A stretch of 64,000 bases of DNA from Thermoleophilaceae bacterium. GTDB lineage: Bacteria; Actinomycetota; Thermoleophilia; Solirubrobacterales; Thermoleophilaceae. Shown here one piece after another: positions 36,453 to 44,616 of this stretch. Below the pieces are notes generated by a model that worked only from the letters and a program-made list of their open reading frames with translations, did not search any database and was not told the origin of the DNA. The stretch lies in assembly GCA_030446485.1 (NCBI GenBank), contig JAUJNF010000001.1, positions 413,864 to 477,863 of the forward strand. Reading direction: 5' to 3'. The position numbers were made by a program, and so were the translations under genes. The stretch's first letter is position 1; the number at the start of each line of letters is the position of its first letter.

Positions 36453-37748
36453 CTACTTCGGTAGGCCGGCTAGCCCGCGGCGCAGCAGGGCGCCGCAGCC
36501 CGTGAGCCATGCCCCGAAGCCCACGAGCAGCGCCAGGTCCAGGCCGGTGGTCGGAAGGTCGGAGCCCCCATCGTCTCCGTTGCCGTCGCCGCCGGTCGTC
36601 TCCTCGTCGAGGAGGTCGGCGCCGTCATCGGGGTCGGAGCCGTCGGTGCTGAAGCGGCTGCCGCCTCCTCCTCCGTCCTGGCCGCCGCCAGACCCCCCGC
36701 CGCCACCGGAGCCGGAGCCGCCTCCTCCCCCGAAGCCGCCCCCCGCGCCCGCCGCGGTTACGCGGACGGTGCCCTTCATGAAGGGGTGCGGAGTGCAGAT
36801 GTAGGAGTACGTGCCCGGCTCGGTGAACGCTTCAGAGCCGGTCTGGCCTGATCGGAGGATGCCGGTGTCAAAGCCCCGGCCGGTGGCCGAGTGTGGTTGC
36901 TCGCCGCGGTTGGTCCAGGTAACCCTCTCACCGGCCTGCACGGTGATCGACGCGGGTGAGAACCTGAAGTCCTCGATCCCCACCGACGTGGCCGCGATGC
37001 GGGCGATGGGCCGCAGGCGCGGCATGCGCTCGACCGCGCGCGGGGTGAGCTCCAGCACGGGCGGTTGCGGCTTCCCCGTGCCGGCATGCGGGGCCGAGGG
37101 CTGCTCGGGCCGGTCGCTAGGGGCGTCGTCGGCCGGGATCTCGGCCCCCGGCTGCCCGTTGGTGGGTCCGTCCTCGCGCGGGTCGCCGTCGCCCTGGGCG
37201 TCGTCGCCGGGCGAGGAACCAGCGCCGGTCTCGGGCCGGGCCGGGTCGGGACCCGCCGCGGGCGCAACGCCTTCGGCCGCCCCCGGGGGGTTGCCGCCGG
37301 CCGCTCCAGGGGGGCCGCCGCCGGCCTCTCCAGGGGCGTCGCCGCCGCCCGCGCTCGGCGCCTCCGCCGCGCCGGGCTCGTCGTCCGGCGGAGCCGAAGT
37401 TCCGGGCGCCGCCACCTCCAGCTCGGCGACCGCCTCGCGCTCGTCCCCATCGGCATCGGTCACGCGGAGTCCGACGCTCACGGTGCCCGGATCGGTGTAG
37501 ACGCGCGATGCCGCGGGGCTACCACCGCCGTCTGTCTCGAACGATCCGTCGCCGTCGAGGTCCCACTGGAAGCGCTGACCGCCCTCGGCGAGGGCCTCGA
37601 AGCGGACCGTCTGGCCGGTCAGCGCCGGGCTCGGGGAGACGCTGAAGGCCACGGGCGGCTTCGGCTCCTCCCCCGCCACCACCGGCATCGCCGACAGCAG
37701 CGCGGCGCACAGGGCGCTCACCGTGATGGCCGTCGCGCTCGATCGCAT
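36453..37748 (-). CDS. Secreted PKD-cupredoxin protein with sortase-type LPTTG anchor
   Basis: The 431-residue protein has a signal peptide (TAITVSALCAALLSAMPVVA), a PKD-like beta-sandwich at about 30-112 (RFQWDLDGDGSFETDG, VGLRVTDADGDE), and a long Pro/Gly/Ala spacer. A plastocyanin-like domain at about 250-335 has the full type-1 copper ligand set (His in GEQPHSATG; Cys, His and Met in YICTPHPFMKG). Gly/Ser repeats follow, then LPTTG, a hydrophobic helix and RRGLAGLPK. The end is a classic wall-sorting signal. It probably carries copper or electrons at the cell surface; its partner is unknown. Confidence 0.85.
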   Translation of the reverse strand: MRSSATAITVSALCAALLSAMPVVAGEEPKPPVAFSVSPSPALTGQTVRFEALAEGGQRFQWDLDGDGSFETDGGGSPAASRVYTDPGTVSVGLRVTDADGDEREAVAELEVAAPGTSAPPDDEPGAAEAPSAGGGDAPGEAGGGPPGAAGGNPPGAAEGVAPAAGPDPARPETGAGSSPGDDAQGDGDPREDGPTNGQPGAEIPADDAPSDRPEQPSAPHAGTGKPQPPVLELTPRAVERMPRLRPIARIAATSVGIEDFRFSPASITVQAGERVTWTNRGEQPHSATGRGFDTGILRSGQTGSEAFTEPGTYSYICTPHPFMKGTVRVTAAGAGGGFGGGGGSGSGGGGGSGGGQDGGGGGSRFSTDGSDPDDGADLLDEETTGGDGNGDDGGSDLPTTGLDLALLVGFGAWLTGCGALLRRGLAGLPK

Positions 37749-37814
37749 CGCGGCAATCCTAGGCGGAGCGGGCGGCCCCGGCGCGGGTCACGGGGGGACT
37801 GCCACGCGTGCTGC

Positions 37815-37941
37815 GGGGTTGGGCCGACAACGGGACACCGAGTCCCGGAATCCACCCAACCCCCGAACAGGCGCGAAATGCCGCCCCGCCCGGGGATGGG
37901 GCCGATAGCGGCGCCCATGGTGCCCAAAAAGGCCCAACCCC
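37815..37941. repeat. Widely spaced 11-bp inverted repeat in the 37749-38045 gap
   Basis: GGGGTTGGGCC at 37815-37825 is the exact complement of GGCCCAACCCC at 37931-37941, separated by 105 bases. The gap between the cupredoxin gene start and the mannosyltransferase stop is about 300 bases and otherwise shows only a short duplicated CGGATCAGC (near 37956 and 37976). No gene is recognised. Confidence 0.4.
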
Positions 37942-38045
37942 CCTGACGCCTGCACGGATCAGCGCAGTAAGTAACGGATCAGCACCGGGCGTCGTAACGA
38001 GAAGGTGACCGGCGGCGCACCGGCGGCCACACCGCCAGGCGCGCG

Positions 38046-39338
38046 CTACGCCACCCACATCCAGCCGGCGAACATCCCCGACAGCAGCGCCAGGCCGGCG
38101 CTCGAGGCCACGAGCGCTGGACGCGTCCGCCGCCTCTCCTCACACACGAGCGCGAGCCACATGAACAGGGGGAAGATGACCGCCAGGTAGCGTCCCAGCG
38201 AGTCGAGCGGCTTGTCGTCGATCGGCAGGGACAGCGGCTGGAACAGAAGGGCCACGACGTAGACGCCGTAGGCCGCGGGCAGGCGCCGGAAGACGCCCAC
38301 CGTCGCCACCAGGCCGAAGACGAGGAATGCGAACAGCATCAGGTTGCGCGGCGCGAGCGCGGCCGCCGACTCCGGCGCCCCGAGAAGCAGGAAGCTGAGC
38401 GAGTCGAAGGCAGCGACGGTGCCCTCCCAGATGCCGGAGAACGGGAACGTGAACTTGTGCGTGCGGGACTGCTGCTCGTGGAGGAACGCGAGGGCGTCGC
38501 CGTGGTGGAGCGCGAGGTACCCGCTGAACGCCAGCAGGCCGAGGGGCGCGAGCCCGAGCCACAGGAAGTCGAGTCCCGGCCGGTGGCGCGGCAGCAGCGC
38601 GTGCCGCGGGCCATCGTCCGGCGTGCTGCGGTCGGTTCGCGGGCCGTAGAGGTAGAGCACCGCCAGCGGCAGCACGAGGCACACGCCGACGGGACGCGCG
38701 GCCGAGGCGGCGGCGGCCAGCAGGCCGGCGGCCGCCCAACGCCCGGTGCGAGCGGCGTAGAAGGCGCCGATGGAGATCAGCAAGAACAGACTCTCGGTAT
38801 AGGGCGCGCCGAAGAAGAGCGAGGCGGGAAAGAGCGCGAGCAGCATGAGCGTCGGAGCCCCGAGCTCAGGGCGCAACTCGAGTGCGACCAGCCGGTGAAG
38901 CAGCCGTAGCGCGGCCAGAAACGCCGCGAGCGACACGGCGTACGCGCCCACCAGAAGCGCGACCGGCGACGCGCCGGCGCCACTCGCGAGCCAGACGATC
39001 AGCGGATACAGAGGAAAGAAGGCGGCCTCCCCGCCGGCCGGGCCCCCGGGCCAGCCGTAGCCGTCGTTCGCTATTCGCAGCTGCCAGACGGCGTCCCACT
39101 TGGCGAGCGAGGAGACGATGGCGTCGAGGATCTCGCCCGGCGGATGGGCGCCGAAGGGATGGGTGAGGGAGACCGCCTCGTGCGGGCTCGTGTACCCGCT
39201 GAAGTTGAGCCACAGGGACACCGGAATGGCCACCGCCGCCACCAGCAGGCGGCTGATCAGGAACGCACGCCAGGCGGCGCGCGCGGCAACGTCACTGGGA
39301 CCCGCTAACCGCCAGACCGCGGCGACCGCCGCGCTCAT
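38046..39338 (-). CDS. Polytopic PIG-V-like mannosyltransferase family protein
   Basis: The 430-residue protein has about ten membrane helices. The early loop LAKWDAVWQLRIANDGYGWP with the acidic KWDAVW, then AAFFPLYPLIVWLA, LFPASLFFGAPYTESLFLLI and ARPVGVCLVLPLAV are typical of PIG-V/GPI-mannosyltransferase-II-like enzymes in actinomycetes. These probably use polyprenyl-phosphate mannose on the outer face. The start at ATG 39338 shares one base with the asd stop (TGATG), so it may be co-transcribed with lysC-asd. Confidence 0.85.
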   Translation of the reverse strand: MSAAVAAVWRLAGPSDVAARAAWRAFLISRLLVAAVAIPVSLWLNFSGYTSPHEAVSLTHPFGAHPPGEILDAIVSSLAKWDAVWQLRIANDGYGWPGGPAGGEAAFFPLYPLIVWLASGAGASPVALLVGAYAVSLAAFLAALRLLHRLVALELRPELGAPTLMLLALFPASLFFGAPYTESLFLLISIGAFYAARTGRWAAAGLLAAAASAARPVGVCLVLPLAVLYLYGPRTDRSTPDDGPRHALLPRHRPGLDFLWLGLAPLGLLAFSGYLALHHGDALAFLHEQQSRTHKFTFPFSGIWEGTVAAFDSLSFLLLGAPESAAALAPRNLMLFAFLVFGLVATVGVFRRLPAAYGVYVVALLFQPLSLPIDDKPLDSLGRYLAVIFPLFMWLALVCEERRRTRPALVASSAGLALLSGMFAGWMWVA

Positions 39339-40366
39339 CAGGCCGCGCTCGGCGCCCTGAGCAGGCCGCGGACGCGCAGGAGCTCGGCGAGCTGGACCGC
39401 GTTGGTGGCAGCGCCCTTGCGCAGGTTGTCGCCAACGATCCAGAGGTTGAGGCAGCGCTCGTGCGACGGGTCGCGTCGGATGCGGCCCACCAGCACGTCG
39501 TCCCGCCCGGTGGCCTCGGTGGGCTGCGGGTACACGCCACGGGCGGGGTCGTCGAGTACCGTCAGGCCGGGCGCCTCGCCCAGCAATGCGCGGCACTCCT
39601 CCACCGACAGCGGATCGCGGGTCTGCACGTTCACCGACTCCGAATGCCCGTTGATCACCGGCACGCGCGCGCAGGTGGCCGATACCCCGATGTCGTCGCG
39701 CCCCAGGATCTTGCGCGTCTCGGCCATGAGCTTGCGCTCCTCGTTCGTGTGGTCGTCGCCGTCCTCGAAGTCCCCGGCCTGCGGCAGCACGTTGAACGCG
39801 ATCTGGTGCGGGTACACCTCTGGCGGCGCCACCGCCTGGTGGTGGATGACCATGTGCGACTGCATCTCGAGCTCCTCCACGGCACGGACGCCGGTGCCGG
39901 ACACGGCCTGGTACGTGGAGATCACGAGCCGCTCGATCCCCGCGCGGTCGAGTATCGGCTTCAGCGCCACCACCATCTGCATCGTCGAGCAGTTGGGATT
40001 GGCCACGATCCCGCGGTGCTCGTCGAGGGCCTCCGGATTGACCTCGGCCACCACCAGCGGGACGGCGTCCTCCATCCGCCAGCGCGAGGAGTTGTCGACC
40101 ACCACCGCGCCGGCCTCCGCAAAGCGCGGCGCCCACTCGCCGCTCGTGGAGCCGCCGGCCGAGAAGAGCGCCAGGTCGAAGCCCCGTATCGACTCCTCTG
40201 AGAGCGCCCGCACGGTGATCGGCTCGTCGCCGTAGTGCAGCTCGCGCCCCGCCGAGCGCTCGGACGCGAACGGCACGACCTCGGACACCGGCAGCGCCTG
40301 CTCGCGCATCACCTGCAGCATGGTCGAGCCCACGGCGCCGGTGGCGCCCACCACCGCGACGCGCAT
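39338..40366 (-). CDS. asd: Aspartate-semialdehyde dehydrogenase
   Basis: Asd reduces aspartyl phosphate to aspartate semialdehyde, feeding lysine/diaminopimelate, threonine and methionine. The 342-residue protein has VAVVGATGAVGSTMLQVM, SAGGSTSGEWAPRFAEAG, the catalytic cysteine in ANPNCSTMQMVVAL and the histidine in PVINGHSESVNVQT. It starts at ATG 40366, two bases after the lysC stop. The lysC-asd order is conserved in actinomycetes. Confidence 0.96.
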   Translation of the reverse strand: MRVAVVGATGAVGSTMLQVMREQALPVSEVVPFASERSAGRELHYGDEPITVRALSEESIRGFDLALFSAGGSTSGEWAPRFAEAGAVVVDNSSRWRMEDAVPLVVAEVNPEALDEHRGIVANPNCSTMQMVVALKPILDRAGIERLVISTYQAVSGTGVRAVEELEMQSHMVIHHQAVAPPEVYPHQIAFNVLPQAGDFEDGDDHTNEERKLMAETRKILGRDDIGVSATCARVPVINGHSESVNVQTRDPLSVEECRALLGEAPGLTVLDDPARGVYPQPTEATGRDDVLVGRIRRDPSHERCLNLWIVGDNLRKGAATNAVQLAELLRVRGLLRAPSAA

Positions 40367-40368
40367 GG

Positions 40369-41655
40369 TCAGGAGACGACCGGGCGGTGCACGCCGGCCA
40401 CATCCTCGTGGCGCACGGCGTCGACGCCCAGCTCGAACGCGGTGTGCAGCTGCCGGACGGCCTCGCGCACGTCGTCCTCGTGCACCACGCAGGAGATCTT
40501 GATCGGCGAGGTGGAGATCATCTCGATGTTCACCCCGGCGTCGCCCAGCACGGTGAAGGTCTTGGCGGCCACGCCCGGGTGGCTCTTCATGCCCGCGCCC
40601 ACGAGGGACACCTTGCCCATGCGCGGGTCGGTCGACACCTCCCCGATGCCGAGCTCGCCCTTCAGGGGCTCGAGCGCGTCGCGGGCCGCCTCCAGGTCGT
40701 CGCGCGGCACGGTGAACGACATGTCGGCCCGGCCACCCTCGCTCTCCGGCTCGTTCTGGATGATCATGTCCACGTTCACGTTGGCCTCCGCCAGCACGGT
40801 GAGCACCCGCCCGGCCACGCCCGGCACGTCGGGGAGGCCCGTGAGCGTGACTCGCGCCTCGTCGGTGGAGTGGGTGACGGCGGTGACTAGCGGGCGTTCC
40901 ATGGTCTGCTCCTCGGTGAGCACCAAGGTACCCGGTCCCTCCTCGTAGCTCGACCGGCAGTGGATGCTCACGCCGTGATTGCGCGCGTACTCGACCGAGC
41001 GCAGCTGGAGGACCTTCGCTCCCGACGCTGCCATCTCGAGCATCTCCTCGAAGGAGACCTGGGGGAGCTTCCTGGCCTCGGGGACGATCCGCGGATCGGC
41101 GGAGAAGACGCCGCTCACGTCGGTGTAGATCTCGCAGACCGACGCCCCCACGGCCGCCGCCAGCGCCACCGCGGTGGTGTCCGAGCCTCCCCGCCCGAGG
41201 GTGGTCACGTCGAGCTCGGTCGACACGCCCTGGAAGCCCGCGACCAGCACGATCTGGCCCTCGTCGAGGGCGCGGATGATGCGGTCGGCGCGCACGTCGA
41301 GGATGCGCGCCTTGGTGTGGGAGGTGTCGGTCACGATCCCGGCCTGCGAGCCGGTGAGCGACACCGCCTGGTGGCCGAGGTCCTTCAGCACCATGGCCGC
41401 GAGCGCGCATGAGATGCGCTCGCCGGTCGAGAGCAGCATGTCCATCTCGCGCGGGTCGGGGCGCTCGGACACCTCGCGGGCCATGGCCACGAGCTCGTCG
41501 GTCGTCTTGCCGCGCGCGCTGAGCACGGCCACCACGCGGTTTCCCTCGTCGCGGGCGCGCGCGATGCGCTGCGCCGCGTGCTTGATCCGCTCGGCGTCGG
41601 CCACCGAGGTGCCGCCGAACTTCATGACGACGGTGTCGCCTGTGAGTGCGCTCAC
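40369..41655 (-). CDS. lysC: Aspartate kinase
   Basis: This is the committed step of the aspartate pathway. From GTG 41655 (VSALTGDTVVMKFGGTSVAD) the 428-residue protein has the kinase signature VMKFGGTSVADAERI, LSARGKTTDELVAMA, LGRGGSDTTAVALAAAV and two C-terminal ACT domains (GLPDVPGVAGRVLTVLAEAN and MKSHPGVAAKTFTVLGDAGV), so lysine/threonine feedback is expected. GTGA overlaps the recR stop. In many actinomycetes an internal start yields a separate beta subunit; I did not find clear evidence for one here. Confidence 0.95.
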   Translation of the reverse strand: MSALTGDTVVMKFGGTSVADAERIKHAAQRIARARDEGNRVVAVLSARGKTTDELVAMAREVSERPDPREMDMLLSTGERISCALAAMVLKDLGHQAVSLTGSQAGIVTDTSHTKARILDVRADRIIRALDEGQIVLVAGFQGVSTELDVTTLGRGGSDTTAVALAAAVGASVCEIYTDVSGVFSADPRIVPEARKLPQVSFEEMLEMAASGAKVLQLRSVEYARNHGVSIHCRSSYEEGPGTLVLTEEQTMERPLVTAVTHSTDEARVTLTGLPDVPGVAGRVLTVLAEANVNVDMIIQNEPESEGGRADMSFTVPRDDLEAARDALEPLKGELGIGEVSTDPRMGKVSLVGAGMKSHPGVAAKTFTVLGDAGVNIEMISTSPIKISCVVHEDDVREAVRQLHTAFELGVDAVRHEDVAGVHRPVVS

Positions 41656-42251
41656 AGCTGCGTGCGCGCCCGAAACGCCCTTCCGAGGGTCACCTCGTCG
41701 GCGTACTCGAGGTCCGAGCCGACGGGCAGGCCGCTCGCCAGACGGGTGACCGTGACCCGGGGAGCACGCTCGCGCAGCAGGTCGGCCAAGTAGAGGGCGG
41801 TGGCCTCGCCGGTGGTGGTCGCGTTGGTGGCCACCACCACCTCCCGGACCCCGTTTCCCTCCACGCGCCCCACCAGCTCCGTGATGTGCAGATCCTCGGG
41901 GTCGACGCCGTCGATCGGGGAGAGGGCGCCCCCCAGCACGTGGTAGCGGCCCCGGAACTCGTTGGTGCGCTCGATGGGGATCACATCGCCGGCCTCCTCC
42001 ACCACGCAGATGAGCTCGGCGTCGCGGCGGGCGTCCTGGCAGATGCGGCACTCGGGGCCGACCGACAGGTTGAAGCAGGTCTCGCACAGCCCGACGGTCT
42101 CCTTCACCTCGCGGATCGCGTCGGCCAGCGCCAGGGCCTCGTCCGGCGGCGTCTTCAGCACGTGGAAGGCGAGGCGCTGAGCGGTGCGCTGGCCTATGCC
42201 GGGAAGGCGCCCGAACTCGGTGATCAGGCGGTTGACGGGGGGCGAGAGCAT
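41652..42251 (-). CDS. recR: Recombination mediator RecR
   Basis: RecR loads RecA on gapped DNA with RecO and RecF. The 199-residue protein has the helix-hairpin-helix INRLITEFGRLPGIGQRTAQ, the zinc finger CETCFNLSVGPECRICQD and a TOPRIM domain (ICVVEEAGDVIPIERTNEFR, HVLGGALSPIDGVDPEDL). It is in the dnaX-ybaB-recR block, nine bases after ybaB, and overlaps lysC by GTGA. Confidence 0.97.
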   Translation of the reverse strand: MLSPPVNRLITEFGRLPGIGQRTAQRLAFHVLKTPPDEALALADAIREVKETVGLCETCFNLSVGPECRICQDARRDAELICVVEEAGDVIPIERTNEFRGRYHVLGGALSPIDGVDPEDLHITELVGRVEGNGVREVVVATNATTTGEATALYLADLLRERAPRVTVTRLASGLPVGSDLEYADEVTLGRAFRARTQL

Positions 42252-42260
42252 GGGCGGCGG

Positions 42261-42599
42261 TTAGAGCCCGAGGCCGCCCAGCGGTCCGCCCGGGCCGCCC
42301 AGGCCGCCCGTAACGGCGCCCATCTTCGAAGCCGCGAGCTCCTGCGCCGAGCGGAGCGCCTCGTTGGTGGCCGCCAGCACCATGTCCTGCAGCAGCTCGA
42401 CATCCTCGGGATCGACCGCCTCGGGATCGATCCGGACCTCCTTGAGCTCGAGGTCGCCGGTGACCCTCACGGTCACCATGCCGCCGCCGGCGCTTGCCTC
42501 CACCACCTCGTCCTTCAGTGCCTCCTGGGCCTTCACCATGTCGGCCTGCATCTGCTGGACCTGCTTCATCATCTGGTTCATGTTCGGCTGCTTGGGCAC
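42261..42599 (-). CDS. YbaB/EbfC nucleoid-associated protein
   Basis: A 112-residue DNA-binding protein: MNQMMKQVQQMQADMVKAQE coiled coil, VVEASAGGGMVTVRVTGDLE and LKEVRIDPEAVDPEDVELLQ, then a Gly-rich tail (GGLGGPGGPLGGLGL). It starts at GTG 42599, and its first base is the last base of a TAG that closes a 58-codon frame filling the gap to dnaX. The conserved dnaX-ybaB-recR arrangement supports the call. Confidence 0.93.
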   Translation of the reverse strand: MPKQPNMNQMMKQVQQMQADMVKAQEALKDEVVEASAGGGMVTVRVTGDLELKEVRIDPEAVDPEDVELLQDMVLAATNEALRSAQELAASKMGAVTGGLGGPGGPLGGLGL

Positions 42600-42775
42600 T
42601 AGTGGTTCCCCTCGATGGTTGATTCCGAATTGACGTGCCCGCGGGGGCGGCGCAGAGCGAGCTGGTCGGCGACCGCGTCTGAAGGGGGTAGCAGCGCTAC
42701 CCGCGAGGGCGCGGGGGCCGATCCAGCGACGCTATGCGCCGTCATCCGTGGGTGCGGGAATAAGGAATCAACCAT
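42599..42775 (-). CDS. Candidate 58-residue protein filling the dnaX-ybaB gap
   Basis: The base right after the dnaX TAG begins ATG GTT GAT TCC, and the frame runs 58 codons (MVDSLFPHPRMTAHSVAGSA to HVNSESTIEGNH) to a TAG whose G is the first base of the ybaB GTG. That exact tiling suggests translational coupling dnaX, small gene, ybaB. However, there is no family match, the codon choice at both ends is less GC-rich at third positions, and the same bases form a 12-bp terminal inverted repeat plus a perfect GGGTAGC/GCTACCC hairpin. A structured untranslated spacer is the alternative. Confidence 0.35.
   Translation of the reverse strand: MVDSLFPHPRMTAHSVAGSAPAPSRVALLPPSDAVADQLALRRPRGHVNSESTIEGNH
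42615..42775. repeat. 12-bp terminal inverted repeat enclosing the dnaX-ybaB spacer
   Basis: ATGGTTGATTCC at 42615-42626 is the exact complement of GGAATCAACCAT at 42764-42775, with 137 bases between, abutting the dnaX stop. Inside is a perfect 7-bp hairpin GGGTAGC-GCT-GCTACCC. It could close an RNA domain or be the ends of a tiny inserted element. No target-site duplication is visible. Confidence 0.6.
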
Positions 42776-44560
42776 CTAGCTGGTCGGCGGGTCGTCCTCG
42801 AAGATCTCCTCGGCCCCGAACTCCTCCTTCAGCCGCTCGAGCAGCTCCTCGCTCGTGAGAGTCGGGGCGCCGGCCGGGCCGTTTGCACCGAGCTCGTAGG
42901 AGAGGGCGAGCGAACGGCCGGTCAGCCCGTGCAGCGCCTGCTGCAGCACCTCACGGTTGCTTTCGGCCTTGCGCTTGGAGAACTCGGCCGCCTGCGGGAA
43001 GGTGAGGGTCAGGCGGCTGCCCTCGAGCGCGGTGGGCTGGGCGTCGGCCAGGAGCGCTCCCACCATCGCCTTCTCGAGCCGAACGGCTTCGACCGCCGCG
43101 GGCCAGAGCGCCTTGAGGCGGTCCAGGTCGAGCTCGGGCGCGGTGGTGGCGGGCAACGCCTCTTCGTCGGGCGAGGCATCGGGCGCCGGAGCGGCCTCGG
43201 CCACCGCCAGCCCGCGAGCCCCCTCACCCGCCGGCTGGGCAACGGGCCGGGGCGGAGCATCCCCCGCCGCCACGGGCTCCGCCACGGACTCGTCCGGCGA
43301 CGAGGGGACCGGCGCGCTGGGGGTGGGCGGCGCAGGGCCGGGAGGTGCGGGGCCGCGGGTGACTTTCGCCGCGGGAGCCGCCGCATCGCCCGAACGCCCA
43401 CGGGCCGTGGCGGGCGCCCCGGCCAGCCGCTGCTCGAGCTGCTCGATGCGAAACATCAGCGCCTGCAGCGACAGATCGGACTCCGGGCGCGCGGCCTTCA
43501 TCAGCGCGAGCTCCAGCTGGATACGCGGCTCCGAGCCGTCCTTCACGGCGCGCAGCGCCTCGGCCACGAGCTCCACCGCGCGCAGCACCTCGCTCTGGTT
43601 GAGCCGTTCGGCCTGGCTGCGAAGGCGGCCGGTGTGCTCGGCGGTGACCGAGAAGGAATCCGGCACCTGACCGAGCGTCTGCACCACGAACAGGTGGCGA
43701 AGGTGGGCGGCGAGATCGCGCATGAACTGGGTGAGGTCGCGGCCCGATCCCGACAACCGCTCGACCGCGAGCAGCGCGGCCCGCGCGTCGTGATCCACGA
43801 GCGCCTCGGCGGTGTCGAGCACCAGCTCGGCGTCGGCCACGCCCAGGATCTCCAGGACGTGGTCGACCTTCACCTCGCTGCCGCCGTAGGTCACCAGTTG
43901 CTCGAGGGTGCCGAGGGCGTCGCGGAAGCTGCCGGTGGCCGCGCGCGCGATCATGCCGAGCGCGGGATCGGGGATCTGGATCCCCTCCTCGGCGGCCACC
44001 CGCCGCAGGACCCCGGCGATCTGCTCGAGCGACGGCCGGTGGAAGTCGAAGCGGTGGCAGCGGTCGACGATCGTGGCCGGCACCTTGTGCGCCTCGGTCG
44101 TGGCCAGCACGAAGACCACGTGGGCCGGCGGCTCCTCGAGCGTCTTCAGGAAGGCGTTCCAGGCGGCGGGCGACAGCATGTGGGCCTCGTCGAGGATGTA
44201 CACGCGCCGGCCGCCGCCCATCGGCGCGAGCGCGACGTTCTCGCGCAGTTCGCGGATGTCGTCGACCGAGTTGTTCGAGGCCGCGTCCATCTCCACCACG
44301 TCGAGCGAGGTGCCGCGCGCGATGGCCTGGCAGGCGGGATCGTCCGGGGCGAAGTCGGTGCGCGGGCCGCCCTCGGCGTTGAGCGCGCAGGCCAGCAGCT
44401 TGGCCATGCTCGTCTTGCCGGTGCCCCGTGAGCCCACGAACAGGTAGGCGTGATGCACCTTGTCGAGCTCCACGGCGTTGCGCAGTGTGCGCACGATGTG
44501 GTCCTGCCCCACCACGTTCTCGAAGGTGCGCGGGCGGTGGCGACGGTAGAGCGAGAGCAT
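42776..44560 (-). CDS. dnaX: DNA polymerase III subunit gamma/tau
   Basis: The clamp-loader ATPase. The 594-residue protein has YRRHRPRTFENVVGQDHIVR, Walker A FVGSRGTGKTSMAKLLACAL, Walker B VYILDEAHMLSPAAWNAFLK and the sensor VLATTEAHKVPATI. The zinc knuckle between Walker A and the SRC region normally has four cysteines; here the segment LNAEGGPRTDFAPDDPACQA keeps only one, so zinc binding is probably lost. A Pro/Ala-rich linker leads to the C-terminal tau-like domain. It starts at ATG 44560, divergent from the glycosyltransferase-like gene at 44617. Confidence 0.96.
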   Translation of the reverse strand: MLSLYRRHRPRTFENVVGQDHIVRTLRNAVELDKVHHAYLFVGSRGTGKTSMAKLLACALNAEGGPRTDFAPDDPACQAIARGTSLDVVEMDAASNNSVDDIRELRENVALAPMGGGRRVYILDEAHMLSPAAWNAFLKTLEEPPAHVVFVLATTEAHKVPATIVDRCHRFDFHRPSLEQIAGVLRRVAAEEGIQIPDPALGMIARAATGSFRDALGTLEQLVTYGGSEVKVDHVLEILGVADAELVLDTAEALVDHDARAALLAVERLSGSGRDLTQFMRDLAAHLRHLFVVQTLGQVPDSFSVTAEHTGRLRSQAERLNQSEVLRAVELVAEALRAVKDGSEPRIQLELALMKAARPESDLSLQALMFRIEQLEQRLAGAPATARGRSGDAAAPAAKVTRGPAPPGPAPPTPSAPVPSSPDESVAEPVAAGDAPPRPVAQPAGEGARGLAVAEAAPAPDASPDEEALPATTAPELDLDRLKALWPAAVEAVRLEKAMVGALLADAQPTALEGSRLTLTFPQAAEFSKRKAESNREVLQQALHGLTGRSLALSYELGANGPAGAPTLTSEELLERLKEEFGAEEIFEDDPPTS

Positions 44561-44616
44561 CGGGGCCAGTCATCCTAGTCAGGGGTCCGACGCCTTCGCC
44601 GGTAGCTTGAGCCCCC

